Shown: positions 23,453 through 32,154 of the stretch, piece after piece | Numbering within the stretch: position 1 is the first letter of the stretch | Layout of the letters: each line of letters begins with the position of its first letter | DNA from: Bog-473 sp963719485 | GTDB taxonomy: Bacteria; Actinomycetota; Acidimicrobiia; Acidimicrobiales; RAAP-2 | Assembly: GCA_963719485.1 (NCBI GenBank) | Contig: OY970387.1 | Coordinates: 2,356,001 to 2,420,000, forward strand | Direction: 5' to 3' | DNA: 64,000 nucleotides | Made by a program: the position numbers and the translations under genes | Notes under the pieces: generated by a model | Database searches by the model: none | The model's input: the letters and a program-made list of their open reading frames with translations, nothing else | Told to the model about the DNA's origin: nothing

Positions 23453-24262
23453 ATGACCGTCTGCTCTCCCGACCTGAAGGAGGAGCGCCGTCTGCGCGCC
23501 GAGGGGTACGAGTCGGTCGCCGGCCTCGACGAGGTGGGCCGCGGCGCCTGGGCCGGGCCGCTCACCGTCGGCGTCGCGATCGTGCGCCCCCGCGTCCAGC
23601 TCCGGTCCATGCCGGCGTGGCTGCGGGACTCCAAGATGCTCAGTGAGGCCCGGCGCGAGGAGATCTTCGACGCCGTCGGTGCGTGGTGCCAGGCATGGTC
23701 CGTCGGCCACGCCTCACCGGCCGAGTGCGACGAGTGGGGCATGACCGAGGCACTGCGGGTGGCGGCGCGTCGGGCCCTGGCCGGGCTGGGCGAGTCCCCC
23801 CAGGCCGTCCTGGTCGACGGTCCGGTCGACCTGCTGCGCCATCCCGACGACCACTTCGAAGGCGCGGTGCGCCCCATCGTCGACGGCGACGCCAAGTGCG
23901 CCTCGGTGGCGGCCGCCTCGGTGCTGGCCAAGGTCGTGCGGGACCGGCTCATGCGCGAGGAAGCGGACCACTTCCCGGCCTTCGCCTTCGATCGCAACAA
24001 GGGCTACCCCTCGCCGCTCCACCAGGCTGCCTTGCGCGGATACGGTCCCACGGCCATCCATCGGCGCAGCTGGGCCTTCCTCCAGGACCTCCCGTGGTGC
24101 GGGCAGGGCCGGCGCGGCCGTTCAGACGACTGCGGCGACCTCGGCGAAGTGGCAGGCGACGGGGTGGCCCTGGCCCCGGTCGACCAGGGCCGGTTCTTCG
24201 ACGATGCAGATCTCCTGCGCCTTCCAGCACCGGGTGCGGAAGCGGCAGCCCGAGGGCGGTGA
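23453..24262 (+). CDS. rnhB: Ribonuclease HII
   Basis: RNase HII removes ribonucleotides from DNA-RNA hybrids. The product contains the signature VAGLDEVGRGAWAGPLTVG (residues about 23-41) with the catalytic Asp-Glu pair, LRDSKMLSEARREEI, the VLVDGPVDLLR strand with a catalytic Asp, and SVAAASVLAKVVRDRLM plus FAFDRNKGYPSPLHQAAL. The core ends near residue 220 (RRSWAFLQDLPW), the normal end of the family. The frame then continues for about 47 residues antisense to the dppF 3' end before a stop at 24262, so the protein is longer than usual (269). ATG 23453 has no strong ribosome binding site. Confidence 0.93.
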   Translation: MTVCSPDLKEERRLRAEGYESVAGLDEVGRGAWAGPLTVGVAIVRPRVQLRSMPAWLRDSKMLSEARREEIFDAVGAWCQAWSVGHASPAECDEWGMTEALRVAARRALAGLGESPQAVLVDGPVDLLRHPDDHFEGAVRPIVDGDAKCASVAAASVLAKVVRDRLMREEADHFPAFAFDRNKGYPSPLHQAALRGYGPTAIHRRSWAFLQDLPWCGQGRRGRSDDCGDLGEVAGDGVALAPVDQGRFFDDADLLRLPAPGAEAAARGR

Positions 24263-25156
24263 CTGGGGGCTCGGCACGTCGCCCTCGAGGACGATGTGCT
24301 TCCGAGCCCGTTCGGCTTTCGGGTCGGGGATGGGGACGGCGGAGAGGAGCGCCTGGGTGTAGGGGTGGGCGGGTCGCGCGTAGACGTCTGTGCGGTTGCC
24401 GATCTCGACGATCTTGCCCAGGTACATGACCGCGACCCGGTCGGAGATGTGCCGGACGACGGACAGGTCGTGCGCGATGAAGAGGTAGGCAACCCCGAGC
24501 TCGTTCTGCAGGTCCTCGAGCAGGTTCACCACTCCGGCCTGAATGGACACGTCGAGGGCGGAGACCGGCTCGTCGAGGACCAGCAGCTTGGGCTGGAGCA
24601 CCAGGGCCCGGGCGATCCCGACCCGCTGGCGCTGACCGCCGGAGAACTCGTTGGGATAGCGGTTGGCGTGGTAGGGCTCGAGTCCGACCAGCCTGAGCAT
24701 CTCGCCCACCCGCTGCTGGATGGCCGACCGGTTGCTCACCCCGTGGATCTGGAGCGGCTCCGCGATGGCCTGGCCGATGGCCAGACGCGGGTCGAGTGAC
24801 GCGAACGGGTCCTGGAAGACGACCTGCATGTCCCGGCGCACCTTGCGCAGTTCCGCCGTACCCAGCTCGGTCAGCTCCCTCCCCTCGAATTTGACCGATC
24901 CCGAGGTCGGCCGGGTCAGCTGCAGCACCGATCGTCCCGTGGTCGACTTGCCGCAGCCCGACTCGCCGACGAGGCCCAGGGTCTCCCCCGGGCCGATGGT
25001 GAAGGTGACCCCCGAGACGGCGTGGACCGCCCCGACCTGGCGTCGCAGGAACGACCCGCTCCGCAGCGGGAATTCCTTCACCAGGTCGGTCACTTCCAAG
25101 AGCGTGGGGCCGGCCACCGGCGCCGGCGCGGCGGTCCCCGCTTCGGGGACGGTCAT
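24122..25156 (-). CDS. dppF: Peptide/oligopeptide ABC transporter ATPase (DppF/OppF)
   Basis: The 344-residue ATPase has Walker A GLVGESGCGKST (about residues 62-73), the Q-loop VVFQDPFASLDP, signature FSGGQRQRVGIARAL, Walker B KLLVLDEPVSALD and the H-loop IAHDLS. The C-terminal oligopeptide-transporter extension with four cysteines (CRFRTRC, ICIVEE, VACHF) may hold an Fe-S cluster, as seen in recent OppDF work. It is the last gene of the dppABCDF operon, starting 4 bases inside dppD (ATGA). Its 3' end overlaps the tail of rnhB by 141 bases on the opposite strand. Confidence 0.93.
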   Translation of the reverse strand: MTVPEAGTAAPAPVAGPTLLEVTDLVKEFPLRSGSFLRRQVGAVHAVSGVTFTIGPGETLGLVGESGCGKSTTGRSVLQLTRPTSGSVKFEGRELTELGTAELRKVRRDMQVVFQDPFASLDPRLAIGQAIAEPLQIHGVSNRSAIQQRVGEMLRLVGLEPYHANRYPNEFSGGQRQRVGIARALVLQPKLLVLDEPVSALDVSIQAGVVNLLEDLQNELGVAYLFIAHDLSVVRHISDRVAVMYLGKIVEIGNRTDVYARPAHPYTQALLSAVPIPDPKAERARKHIVLEGDVPSPQSPPSGCRFRTRCWKAQEICIVEEPALVDRGQGHPVACHFAEVAAVV

Positions 25157-26199
25157 GCGATCACGTTGTCCACGACGCCGTCTGAGAACACCTTCCCGAA
25201 GTCGCCGCGGCCGACCGCCTCGGCGAAATGACAGGCGGCACGGTGCTCGCCCAGCGCCGAGGTGACCGAGGGCACCACCACGAGCTCGGGCTCGGTCTCG
25301 CGGCAGATGTCGGCCGCCAGCGGGCAGCGCACCGCGAAGGGGCAGCCCGTGCGGTCGCCGAGCATGGAGGGCGGGGCACCCGGGATCTGGCGCAGCCGCT
25401 CCGAACCGTCGCTGTCGAGCCGCGGCAGCGAGCCGAGCAAGCCGAGCGTGTACGGCATGGAGGGTCGGTAGAAGACGTCCTCGGCGGTCCCGATCTCGAC
25501 CGGGCGCCCGGCGTACATCACCAGCACCCGGTCGGCCAGGCCCGCGATGACGCCGAGGTCGTGCGTGATCAGGAGCAGCGCGGCCCCGGTCTCCGTCATC
25601 GCCGTCCTGAGCGAGTCGAGCACCTGGGCCTGCACCGTCACGTCGAGCGCGGTGGTGGGCTCGTCGGCCAGAATCACCACGGGGTCGTTGGCCATGGCGA
25701 TGGCGATGACCGCACGCTGACGCATGCCCCCCGAGAACTCGTGCGGATAGTTGTTGACCCGCTCCGCCGGATTGGGGATTCCGACCTTCGCCAGCAGCTC
25801 GACGGCGCGGGCCATCGCCGCATCCTTGGAAATGTCCTGGTGAGCCAGGATCGCCTCAGTGATCTGCCATCCGATGGTGTACACGGGATTCAGCGACGTC
25901 ATCGGGTCCTGGAAGATCATGGCGATGCCGGTGCCGCGCACCTTGGTCAGCTGCTTCTCCTTCAGGGTGAGGAGCTCTGTGCTGTCGAAGCGGATGGAGC
26001 CCCGCACCTGCGCTCCCTTGGGCAGTAGCCCCATGGTGGCCAAGGCGGTCACCGACTTGCCCGAGCCCGATTCGCCGACGATGCCCAGGACCTCACCGGC
26101 CGCGAGTGAGAAGTCCACGCCGCGCACCGCGTGCACCACGCCGTCCTTGGTCGGGAAGTCGACCTCCAGACGTTCGACCTGCAGGGCGGGTTCAGGCAC
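25153..26199 (-). CDS. dppD: Peptide/oligopeptide ABC transporter ATPase (DppD/OppD)
   Basis: The 348-residue ATPase carries Walker A GIVGESGSGKSVT (about residues 39-51), the IFQDPMTSLNP Q-loop, signature FSGGMRQRAVIAIAM, Walker B VVILADEPTTALD and H-loop ITHDLG. The C-terminal extension with cysteines (TGCPFAVRCPLAADIC...AACHF) is typical of OppD/DppD. The GTG start at 26199 follows directly on the dppC stop. It pairs with DppF as the second nucleotide-binding subunit. Confidence 0.93.
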   Translation of the reverse strand: MPEPALQVERLEVDFPTKDGVVHAVRGVDFSLAAGEVLGIVGESGSGKSVTALATMGLLPKGAQVRGSIRFDSTELLTLKEKQLTKVRGTGIAMIFQDPMTSLNPVYTIGWQITEAILAHQDISKDAAMARAVELLAKVGIPNPAERVNNYPHEFSGGMRQRAVIAIAMANDPVVILADEPTTALDVTVQAQVLDSLRTAMTETGAALLLITHDLGVIAGLADRVLVMYAGRPVEIGTAEDVFYRPSMPYTLGLLGSLPRLDSDGSERLRQIPGAPPSMLGDRTGCPFAVRCPLAADICRETEPELVVVPSVTSALGEHRAACHFAEAVGRGDFGKVFSDGVVDNVIA

Positions 26200-27210
26200 T
26201 CAGGCCCTGACCCGGCTCTTCTTGGGGTCGAACGCCTCGCGCAGGCCGTCGCCAATGAGGAAGATCGCGAGGATGAGGACGATCAGGAAGGCGACGGGGA
26301 AGACGAAGAGCCACCACTCCGTCGTGGCGGAGTCCTGGCCCTGATTGATCAGGAGCCCGAGCGACACGTTCGGTGGCTGCACTCCCAACCCGAGGAACGA
26401 CAGCGTCGACTCGAAGATGATGCTCAAGGCGACGGTCAGCGTCGCGTTGACGATGATGGGCCCGACGGCATTGGGCAGCATGTGTTTGACGATGATGCGA
26501 CGGTTGGTCGCGCCGAGGGCCCGCGACGCTTCCACGAAGTCGCGCTCGCGCAACGAGAGGAAGTCCGCCCGCACCAGCCGGGCCACGTAGGTCCACGAGA
26601 GCAGTCCGATGATCAGGGCAAGCCCCAGCCAGTTGTTGGATTCCTTGGAGAGCTTGTTGGCCAGGACGATAAGCACCGCCAGCACCGGCAGCACCAGCAC
26701 GAGGTCGACGAAGCGCATCAGGAGCGAGTCGACCCACCCCCGGTAGAAGCCCGCGATGGCGCCGACGGTGACACCGATGAGCGTGGCCATGGCGGCCACT
26801 GTCAGCGCGATCTCGATGTCCTTCTCGACCCCGGCCATGACCTGGGCGAACATGTCGTTCCCGATGGAATTGGTGCCGAAGGGGTGTGCCCACGACGGCG
26901 GAACGTTGAGGTCGTTCGTGATGTCCGTGTAGCTGTACTGCCAGAAGTGGCCCACGAGCAAGGACGAGATGGCGAGGAGCAGGAAGACGCACAGCCCGAT
27001 CATCGCGAGCCGCTGATGGAAGAAGCGCCCCAGGATGATCCGCCACTGCGGCTTCGCCTCCCCTGACAGGCCGTAGGTGTCCGGGCCCGAGAGCCCGAGG
27101 CCGGCGCCCGGCGCGGCCAGGGTGTGCATGCCGGCCTCGGCGGTCGCCACCTGCTCCGGTGTGTCGATGACGAAGTCCTCGCGCGGGGTTGGCGGGGCCG
27201 GGTCAGCCAT
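26200..27210 (-). CDS. dppC: Peptide ABC transporter permease (DppC/OppC)
   Basis: The 336-residue membrane protein has a long cytosolic N-terminus (about 70 residues) with the OppC-N domain, a first helix at about 73-95 (LAMIGLCVFLLLAISSLLVG), the HPFGTNSIGNDMFAQVMAG motif that is standard for DppC, and five more helices. The EAA loop is DFVEASRALGATNRRIIVKHMLPNAVGPI. It overlaps dppB by 8 bases and abuts dppD. Confidence 0.93.
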   Translation of the reverse strand: MADPAPPTPREDFVIDTPEQVATAEAGMHTLAAPGAGLGLSGPDTYGLSGEAKPQWRIILGRFFHQRLAMIGLCVFLLLAISSLLVGHFWQYSYTDITNDLNVPPSWAHPFGTNSIGNDMFAQVMAGVEKDIEIALTVAAMATLIGVTVGAIAGFYRGWVDSLLMRFVDLVLVLPVLAVLIVLANKLSKESNNWLGLALIIGLLSWTYVARLVRADFLSLRERDFVEASRALGATNRRIIVKHMLPNAVGPIIVNATLTVALSIIFESTLSFLGLGVQPPNVSLGLLINQGQDSATTEWWLFVFPVAFLIVLILAIFLIGDGLREAFDPKKSRVRA

Positions 27211-28180
27211 AACGGATCCTCGGATCGAGCACGCCGTAGAGGATGTCGGCGACGAGGTTGAACAGAATGACGAAGGTGGCGGTGATGAGCAGGTAGGCCA
27301 GCATCACGTTGACGTCGAGGTTGGTCACGCCGGTCAGGTACCACTGCCCCAGGCCCTGCCACCCGAAGACGATCTCGGTGATGATGGCGCCGCCCAGCAC
27401 GGCGGCGAAGTCCAGCGCCACGACCGTCGTGACGGGGATGAGCGCGTTGCGCAGGACGTGTCGGACGAGGACGCGGCGCTGGCTCAGTCCCTTGGCCCGG
27501 GCCAGGCGCACGTGGTCGGCGTCGAGCGTCTCGATCATGGACGAGCGCTGGTAGATGGCCCACGAGGCGTAGGAGATGAGGATGAGGGTGATGACCGGTA
27601 GGGCGGTGTGCTCGGCGTAGTCCGGGAGCCGGCTGAAGAACGAGCCGCTCAACGTCGGGCTCTGCTCGCCACTGGTGTAGAAGATCGTCGTCCCGAGGTG
27701 CTGGTTCACCGGGATCGCCACGAACTCCTTCAACGCGAGGCCGAGCACGAACACCGGTGTGGCCAGCAGGATGAAGTTGGTGACGGTGATGGCGTGGTCG
27801 GTGACCTTGCCCTGGCGCACCGCCGCCATGACGCCCATGAAGACGGCGACGAAGACGGCGATGACGGTGGCGATGATCACCATGCGCAGCGTCACGAAGA
27901 GATGTGAGGTCATCTGGGTGGCGACGTCCTGCCCGGCAATGGTCGTGCCGAGGTTGCCGTGGAGGACCCCGGTGAACCAGATCCAGTAGCGCTGCCACAG
28001 CGGGTCGTTGAGGTGCAGCAGGTTCTCCCGGGCCACGATCGTGGCGTGGGGGATGTGCGGGTTGGCGTTGAGGAGCGCCAGCGGGTTCCCGGAGCTGGCC
28101 ACCAGAATGAAGACGAAGATCGTCGCGAAGAACAGGACGACGATGCTGATCAGCAGGCGCCTCATGACGTAGGCGAGCAT
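27203..28180 (-). CDS. dppB: Peptide ABC transporter permease (DppB/OppB)
   Basis: The 325-residue permease begins with the classical DppB start (YVMRRLLISIVVLFFATIFVFIL), has about six helices and an EAA loop HVRLARAKGLSQRRVLVRHVLRNALIPVTT, then GGAIITEIVFGWQGLGQW and a C-terminal LYGVLDPRIRYG. It follows dppA by 85 bases, a gap that contains a strong hairpin, so transmembrane and ATPase subunits may be made in lower amount than the binding protein. Confidence 0.93.
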   Translation of the reverse strand: MLAYVMRRLLISIVVLFFATIFVFILVASSGNPLALLNANPHIPHATIVARENLLHLNDPLWQRYWIWFTGVLHGNLGTTIAGQDVATQMTSHLFVTLRMVIIATVIAVFVAVFMGVMAAVRQGKVTDHAITVTNFILLATPVFVLGLALKEFVAIPVNQHLGTTIFYTSGEQSPTLSGSFFSRLPDYAEHTALPVITLILISYASWAIYQRSSMIETLDADHVRLARAKGLSQRRVLVRHVLRNALIPVTTVVALDFAAVLGGAIITEIVFGWQGLGQWYLTGVTNLDVNVMLAYLLITATFVILFNLVADILYGVLDPRIRYG

Positions 28181-28206
28181 GGGCGGATTCTAGGTGCGGA
28201 ACCGGG

Positions 28207-28255
28207 AACGTCGAGGGAGGGGCCGTCCCGTTACGGCCAACCCCTCCCTCACGTT
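28207..28255 (-). terminator. Hairpin between dppA and dppB
   Basis: An extended stem is visible: AACGT/ACGTT outer arms, GAGGGAGG (28213-28220) with CCTCCCTC (28243-28250), then GGCCGT with ACGGCC around a 6-base loop. It starts 11 bases after the dppA stop. Within one operon this suggests partial termination or an mRNA-stabilising 3' structure for dppA. Confidence 0.65.
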
Positions 28256-28265
28256 CAGCGATCCG

Positions 28266-30026
28266 CTAGGAGCTCATCGTCCAGTCCTCGGCGTTCCAGG
28301 TCACGCCCACGCTCGACGTGTTGGGCAGGACGCCCTTCAGGTTGTTGGACCAGGCCCAGAACTGGGGCTTCTGGTAGAGCGGGAGCGTCACCATGTTCTG
28401 CCACAGGACGGCATCGGCCTTGTTGTAGTCGTTGATCTCCTGGGTCTGGCTCGGAGCCGACGAACCGGAGGCCATGTCCTGGTCCACGTTCGCGTTGGCT
28501 GCGTGGTTCCAGTTCTCGCCGCAGTTGGTGGTGTTCGTGTAGGAGCAGTAGATGGGCTGGTTCCCCGAGACGAACGGCGTGGTCACCCATGCGAATTCGG
28601 CGATCTGGAACGTGCCGTTGGGGAGGTTGGTCCCGAAGAAGGTGTTGGCGTCGTAGTTCTGGATGTTGATCCTGATGCCGATCGCCTTCATCTGGGCCTG
28701 GAACAACTCCTCCGTCTGCGAGCGGATGGGGTTGCCCGACGTCGACTGGATGGTGAAGGTCAGGTCCTTGCCCTTCTGCGGGCCGTAGTCGGGCTGGAAG
28801 TAGCCGTCCGAGGCCTTCTTGAAGCCGGCCGCCTTCATCAGGTTGATCGACTTCGAGGTACTGAACGCGTAGCTGGTGCCCTTGTAGCCCTTCTGGGTCG
28901 ACACGAGCATGCGGCTCCCGAGCGGGGTGATGCCCTTGGAGATCTGGCCGACCGTGCGGGTGATGATCGACTGGCGGTCCGTACCGTGGGCGATGGCCTC
29001 GCGCACCTGCACCTTGGCCAGGTACGGATCAGCCTGGTTGAAGTCGAAATGTTCGAACTCCAGCCCAGGCAGCGTCACCTTCGTCGTGTTCGGCACCTGG
29101 TTCGCCGTCTGCACGATGGAGAGGCTCACCGTCGCGGGATTGAAGAGGTTGATCTCCTTGTTCTGCAGGGCCGGGACGAGCTGGCTGTCGTCGGAGAAGA
29201 ACTGGAAGACGATCTTGTCGAGCTTGCCCGGTGTGCCCCAGTAGCTCGGGTTCCGGACCAGCACCAGGGACTGGTTCGCGTTGTAGCTCTGGATCTTGTA
29301 CCAGCTGCCCGAGATGACCTGCGTGGGGCCGGTGAAGCCGGTGTTCCAGCCGACCGTCCGTGCGATGTGGGCCGGGACGAGACCGGAGCCGCTGAACAGG
29401 CTGCGCCAGTCGGCGAAGGAGGGCTTGAAGGTCATCGTGATGGTGCGGCCGTTCGGGCACAGGCCGACGTTGCGGTCCGCCGCGCTCCCGGGATCGCAGG
29501 CGGCCCCGCCGGAGGGGGCGGAGCCGACGACGGACTGGACCTGGTTGTAGCCGGAGGTCGAGGCGGCGTCATAGGGCTGGTTCCCGACGTCGGTGTAGGC
29601 CGGGTTCCCGCTCTGCGCCTGCCAGTTGTAGATGAAGTCGTCGGCCGTGATCGGCGTGCCGTCGGACCAGACGGCCTTGGGGTTGAGCTTGTAGACCACG
29701 GTCTGAGGGTTGGAGCTCGTGACCGTCGCGCTCTGCATGAGCTGCGTGTTGAGGACGGGCTGCAGCTTGTTGGTGATGATGAAGACCTGGGGCCACACCA
29801 CGTTCAGGATCTGCTGCAACACGTACTCGGCGGCGGCCGAGGTATTGATGTTGAAGCCGGCCAGGTTCTCGTCGAGTGCGACGGTGGCTGTCCCTCCTGA
29901 GGACGACGACGCCTTCGTCGCGGCACCACTCGTCGCAGCGGGCGCCACGGCGACGAACGAGACGCTCAACGCCGCGATCGCCATGGCGGCGAAGACCGAC
30001 CGCTTCAGATACCCCTTGAGTCCCAT
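28266..30026 (-). CDS. dppA: Peptide ABC transporter substrate-binding protein (DppA/OppA, SBP family 5)
   Basis: The 586-residue product has a signal peptide (LKRSVFAAMAIAALSVSFVAVAPAATSGA, residues about 7-35) and then the family-5 solute-binding fold: NPKAVWSDGTPITADDFIYNWQ, TMTFKPSFADWRSLF, QVREAIAHGTDRQSII and DNPKAD-like C-terminal segments (NDYNKADAVLWQNMVTLPLYQ). There is no lipobox cysteine, so how it stays at the cell is unclear. ATG 30026 has GGGAG 7 bases upstream, and the open frame before it is unlike protein. It heads the dppABCDF operon. Substrate probably peptides, but nickel or sugars occur in this family. Confidence 0.92.
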   Translation of the reverse strand: MGLKGYLKRSVFAAMAIAALSVSFVAVAPAATSGAATKASSSSGGTATVALDENLAGFNINTSAAAEYVLQQILNVVWPQVFIITNKLQPVLNTQLMQSATVTSSNPQTVVYKLNPKAVWSDGTPITADDFIYNWQAQSGNPAYTDVGNQPYDAASTSGYNQVQSVVGSAPSGGAACDPGSAADRNVGLCPNGRTITMTFKPSFADWRSLFSGSGLVPAHIARTVGWNTGFTGPTQVISGSWYKIQSYNANQSLVLVRNPSYWGTPGKLDKIVFQFFSDDSQLVPALQNKEINLFNPATVSLSIVQTANQVPNTTKVTLPGLEFEHFDFNQADPYLAKVQVREAIAHGTDRQSIITRTVGQISKGITPLGSRMLVSTQKGYKGTSYAFSTSKSINLMKAAGFKKASDGYFQPDYGPQKGKDLTFTIQSTSGNPIRSQTEELFQAQMKAIGIRINIQNYDANTFFGTNLPNGTFQIAEFAWVTTPFVSGNQPIYCSYTNTTNCGENWNHAANANVDQDMASGSSAPSQTQEINDYNKADAVLWQNMVTLPLYQKPQFWAWSNNLKGVLPNTSSVGVTWNAEDWTMSS

Positions 30027-30340
30027 AGTGCTCCCTTGCTTGTCGGTCGCCCCGGTGACGGCCGATTCCCCTGCTTCCCCTGACCATCCTTCACTGCACG
30101 TCCATTCACAGTGTCGGAAGATGGCCGCAAATGTAACGCAATTGCCACATTGTTTACGGTCAACTCTCCGAGGATTTCTGCGAGAACGCGCCGGGGAGGG
30201 TCCCGATCCGGTGCGCATCGGCCGTTCACACACGATTCCTGCGTGCCCGACGTCGCTCACGCGTGGGATTGAAGCTTGGAGCGAGCTGAGAGCATCCTGC
30301 GTGATCCGTGACGGCACCCACTAAAATTGGGGGCGAGGCG
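30027..30340. promoter_or_regulatory. Divergent intergenic region of dppA and the DMT transporter gene
   Basis: No gene. The 30115-30165 part is A/T-rich for this genome and reads, toward dppA, TTGACC then TACATT with a 22-base spacer, too long for a standard promoter; a GCAATTGC palindrome lies between and could be an operator. Toward the transporter, TAAAAT at 30322-30327 is a near-consensus -10 element, which puts the start at ATG 30341 and rules out the longer frame from 30308. Confidence 0.4.
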
Positions 30341-31300
30341 ATGGTCTATGTCCTTGCTGTAGCAGCGGCACTCTCGAATGCGCTGACCAGCGTGTTCCAA
30401 CGCATGGGCGTCGAGGACGCCCCTGAGGAGTCGACCATGCGCCTCAGCCTGATGGCGCACGCCATCCGCAGGGGCGTGTGGTTGCTGGGTTTCGGTTTCA
30501 TGATCTGCTCGTTCCTGTTGCAGGCGTTCGCGCTGCACAACGGGAATCTCTCGGTCGTCCAGCCGATCCTGACCATGGAGCTGCTTTTCCTCGTGGCGAT
30601 CCTCGGGACGTATTTCCGCTTCTCCATCTCCGCGCGGGAGTGGATCGGCGCCGGCGCCATCGCCTTCGGGCTCTCGGGTTTCCTGTACTTCGCCGCCCCG
30701 GGCGGAGGGGACGACGTGCCCACCAATCTCGGCTGGATCGTGGTCGGCGGGTGCGCCTGCGCATTGATCGTCGTGACGGTGGTCGCCACCCGCTGGGGCC
30801 CGCGCTGGTGGAAGGCCGCCATGTTCGGGAGCGCGGCGGCGATCTCGTATGCGTTCACCGCCGCGCTCATCAAGGTGGTCAGTGACTACGCGGCGAACGA
30901 CTGGGTGACCATGCTCGAGCACTGGCAGACCTACGCTCTCATCGCATTCGGCCTGCTCGGGCTCTTCCTGACGCAGAACGCCTTCCACGCCGGGCCGCTG
31001 GCCGCCTCGCAGTCGACGCTCGTGCTGGTCGATCCGCTGGCCAGCATCTGCATCGGCATCGCTCTCTTCGGCGACTCCCTGCGCACTTCCGGGCCCTACG
31101 GCCCGCTCGAGGCCCTGTCGTTGCTCGTGATGTTCATGGGCGCCGTGCTCCTGTCCAACTCGCCCTTGATCACGGGCATGAAGAGCGAGGGCAAGGGGGT
31201 CGAGTACGACGAGCTGCTCTCGCGGCGCATCAAGCACCCGCATCACGCCACCGAGGACGCCATGACCGACAGCGGTCTGCCCCCGTTCTCCTCGGCTTGA
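30341..31300 (+). CDS. DMT-superfamily transporter (EamA-like)
   Basis: The 319-residue protein has about nine to ten hydrophobic helices in two related halves, with a short helix-helix pattern typical of drug/metabolite transporters: VYVLAVAAALSNALTSVFQRMG at the start, SVVQPILTMELLFLVAI in helix 3-4 and the matching QSTLVLVDPLASICIGIALFGD in the second half. It ends with a charged cytosolic tail of about 45 residues. The start is set by the TAAAAT element 13 bases upstream. Its stop at 31300 touches the stop of the convergent hydrolase. Substrate unknown. Confidence 0.8.
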   Translation: MVYVLAVAAALSNALTSVFQRMGVEDAPEESTMRLSLMAHAIRRGVWLLGFGFMICSFLLQAFALHNGNLSVVQPILTMELLFLVAILGTYFRFSISAREWIGAGAIAFGLSGFLYFAAPGGGDDVPTNLGWIVVGGCACALIVVTVVATRWGPRWWKAAMFGSAAAISYAFTAALIKVVSDYAANDWVTMLEHWQTYALIAFGLLGLFLTQNAFHAGPLAASQSTLVLVDPLASICIGIALFGDSLRTSGPYGPLEALSLLVMFMGAVLLSNSPLITGMKSEGKGVEYDELLSRRIKHPHHATEDAMTDSGLPPFSSA

Positions 31301-32092
31301 TCAGGCGCCGTCCTTCGCCGACCTCTCCACCACGAGGCGTGCCATCGTCGCGACGTGGTCGGGATGCGACAGGTGCGCGCCGTGTTGCGCGTTGGTGATC
31401 TCGTAGACGACCGCACCCGGGACGTTGGCGCCCAGCCACTCGACGTTGCGCCGGTGGTGCGGCGAGGTCGTCGGGCCGCCCATGCCGAACACCGCAGGCA
31501 CCTCGAGTGCGGTGACGTCGAACGGGGGACCCTGGCCCCGCATACTGCGCAGGTCGGCCACCAGCGCCGGACCGTCGGCGCTCCGCTGGGCCCGGCCTTC
31601 CTCGGTCAAGCGGGACCACGCCGCCGCACCGACCATCCGGAAGAAGAAGGACTCGGCCTCCGCTCCGGGATCGTCCCCCAAGGCCGGCCACGGGCGGCCG
31701 CCCCCCTGGCGACGGAAGCCCAACCACGGCATGGGCGGCTCGTAGGCTCCGATCGACTCGAATGCCCCGGGAGAAGCCAGCGCGGCGCCGATCACGACGT
31801 TGCCGCCCAGGCTGTGCCCGATGGACACGACCGGGCCGCCGCCAACGGATCGGGCCGTGCGGGCAATGGAGAGGAGATCGTCGATGTGACCCGCGAGATC
31901 CACGACCCCGCCCTCCCGTGAGCCCTGGTACCCGCGCCGGTCGTAGGCCACGGTGGCGAACTCGGGCAGGCGGCGCATGACCCGCCGGAAGCTCTCGCCC
32001 CGGTCGAGTGACCCGTGCACGAATACCACCGTGGCGGCGCCCGGGGCGGGGGCCGGCCGCACGGTGAACTGGAGGGCAGCCGGATAGCTCAT
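31301..32092 (-). CDS. Alpha/beta hydrolase
   Basis: The 263-residue product has the oxyanion-hole strand VVFVHGSLDRGESF (about residues 22-35), the VAYDRRGYQGS segment, the nucleophile elbow SIGHSLGGN (about 91-99), an acid near the VPAVFGMGG strand and the late histidine in NAQHGAHLSHPD. This is a complete Ser-Asp-His alpha/beta hydrolase. ATG 32092 is preferred to GTG 32128; TAGCGT at 32104-32109 (minus strand) may be the -10 element. It is divergent from kgd. The substrate cannot be inferred. Confidence 0.85.
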   Translation of the reverse strand: MSYPAALQFTVRPAPAPGAATVVFVHGSLDRGESFRRVMRRLPEFATVAYDRRGYQGSREGGVVDLAGHIDDLLSIARTARSVGGGPVVSIGHSLGGNVVIGAALASPGAFESIGAYEPPMPWLGFRRQGGGRPWPALGDDPGAEAESFFFRMVGAAAWSRLTEEGRAQRSADGPALVADLRSMRGQGPPFDVTALEVPAVFGMGGPTTSPHHRRNVEWLGANVPGAVVYEITNAQHGAHLSHPDHVATMARLVVERSAKDGA

Positions 32093-32142
32093 GGGCAGGG
32101 CAGACGCTACCTGGACCGCCCCGGGCACCCGATCGCCGCCGG

Positions 32143-32148
32143 TAGGGT
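32143..32148 (+). promoter_or_regulatory. Candidate -10 element of kgd
   Basis: TAGGGT ends 6 bases before ATG 32155, without a ribosome binding site. This is one of the clearest leaderless promoters in the window. Confidence 0.45.
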
Positions 32149-32154
32149 TGGCCC

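Noticed and set aside
28194..29900. 568-codon plus-strand frame opposite dppA
   Set aside because: Antisense shadow with Val/Arg/Gly bias; dppA is supported by signal peptide, ribosome binding site and family motifs.
30115..30170. TTGACC and TACATT as the dppA promoter
   Set aside because: The spacer is 22 bases, too long for a standard sigma-70 promoter; kept only as a possible regulatory region.
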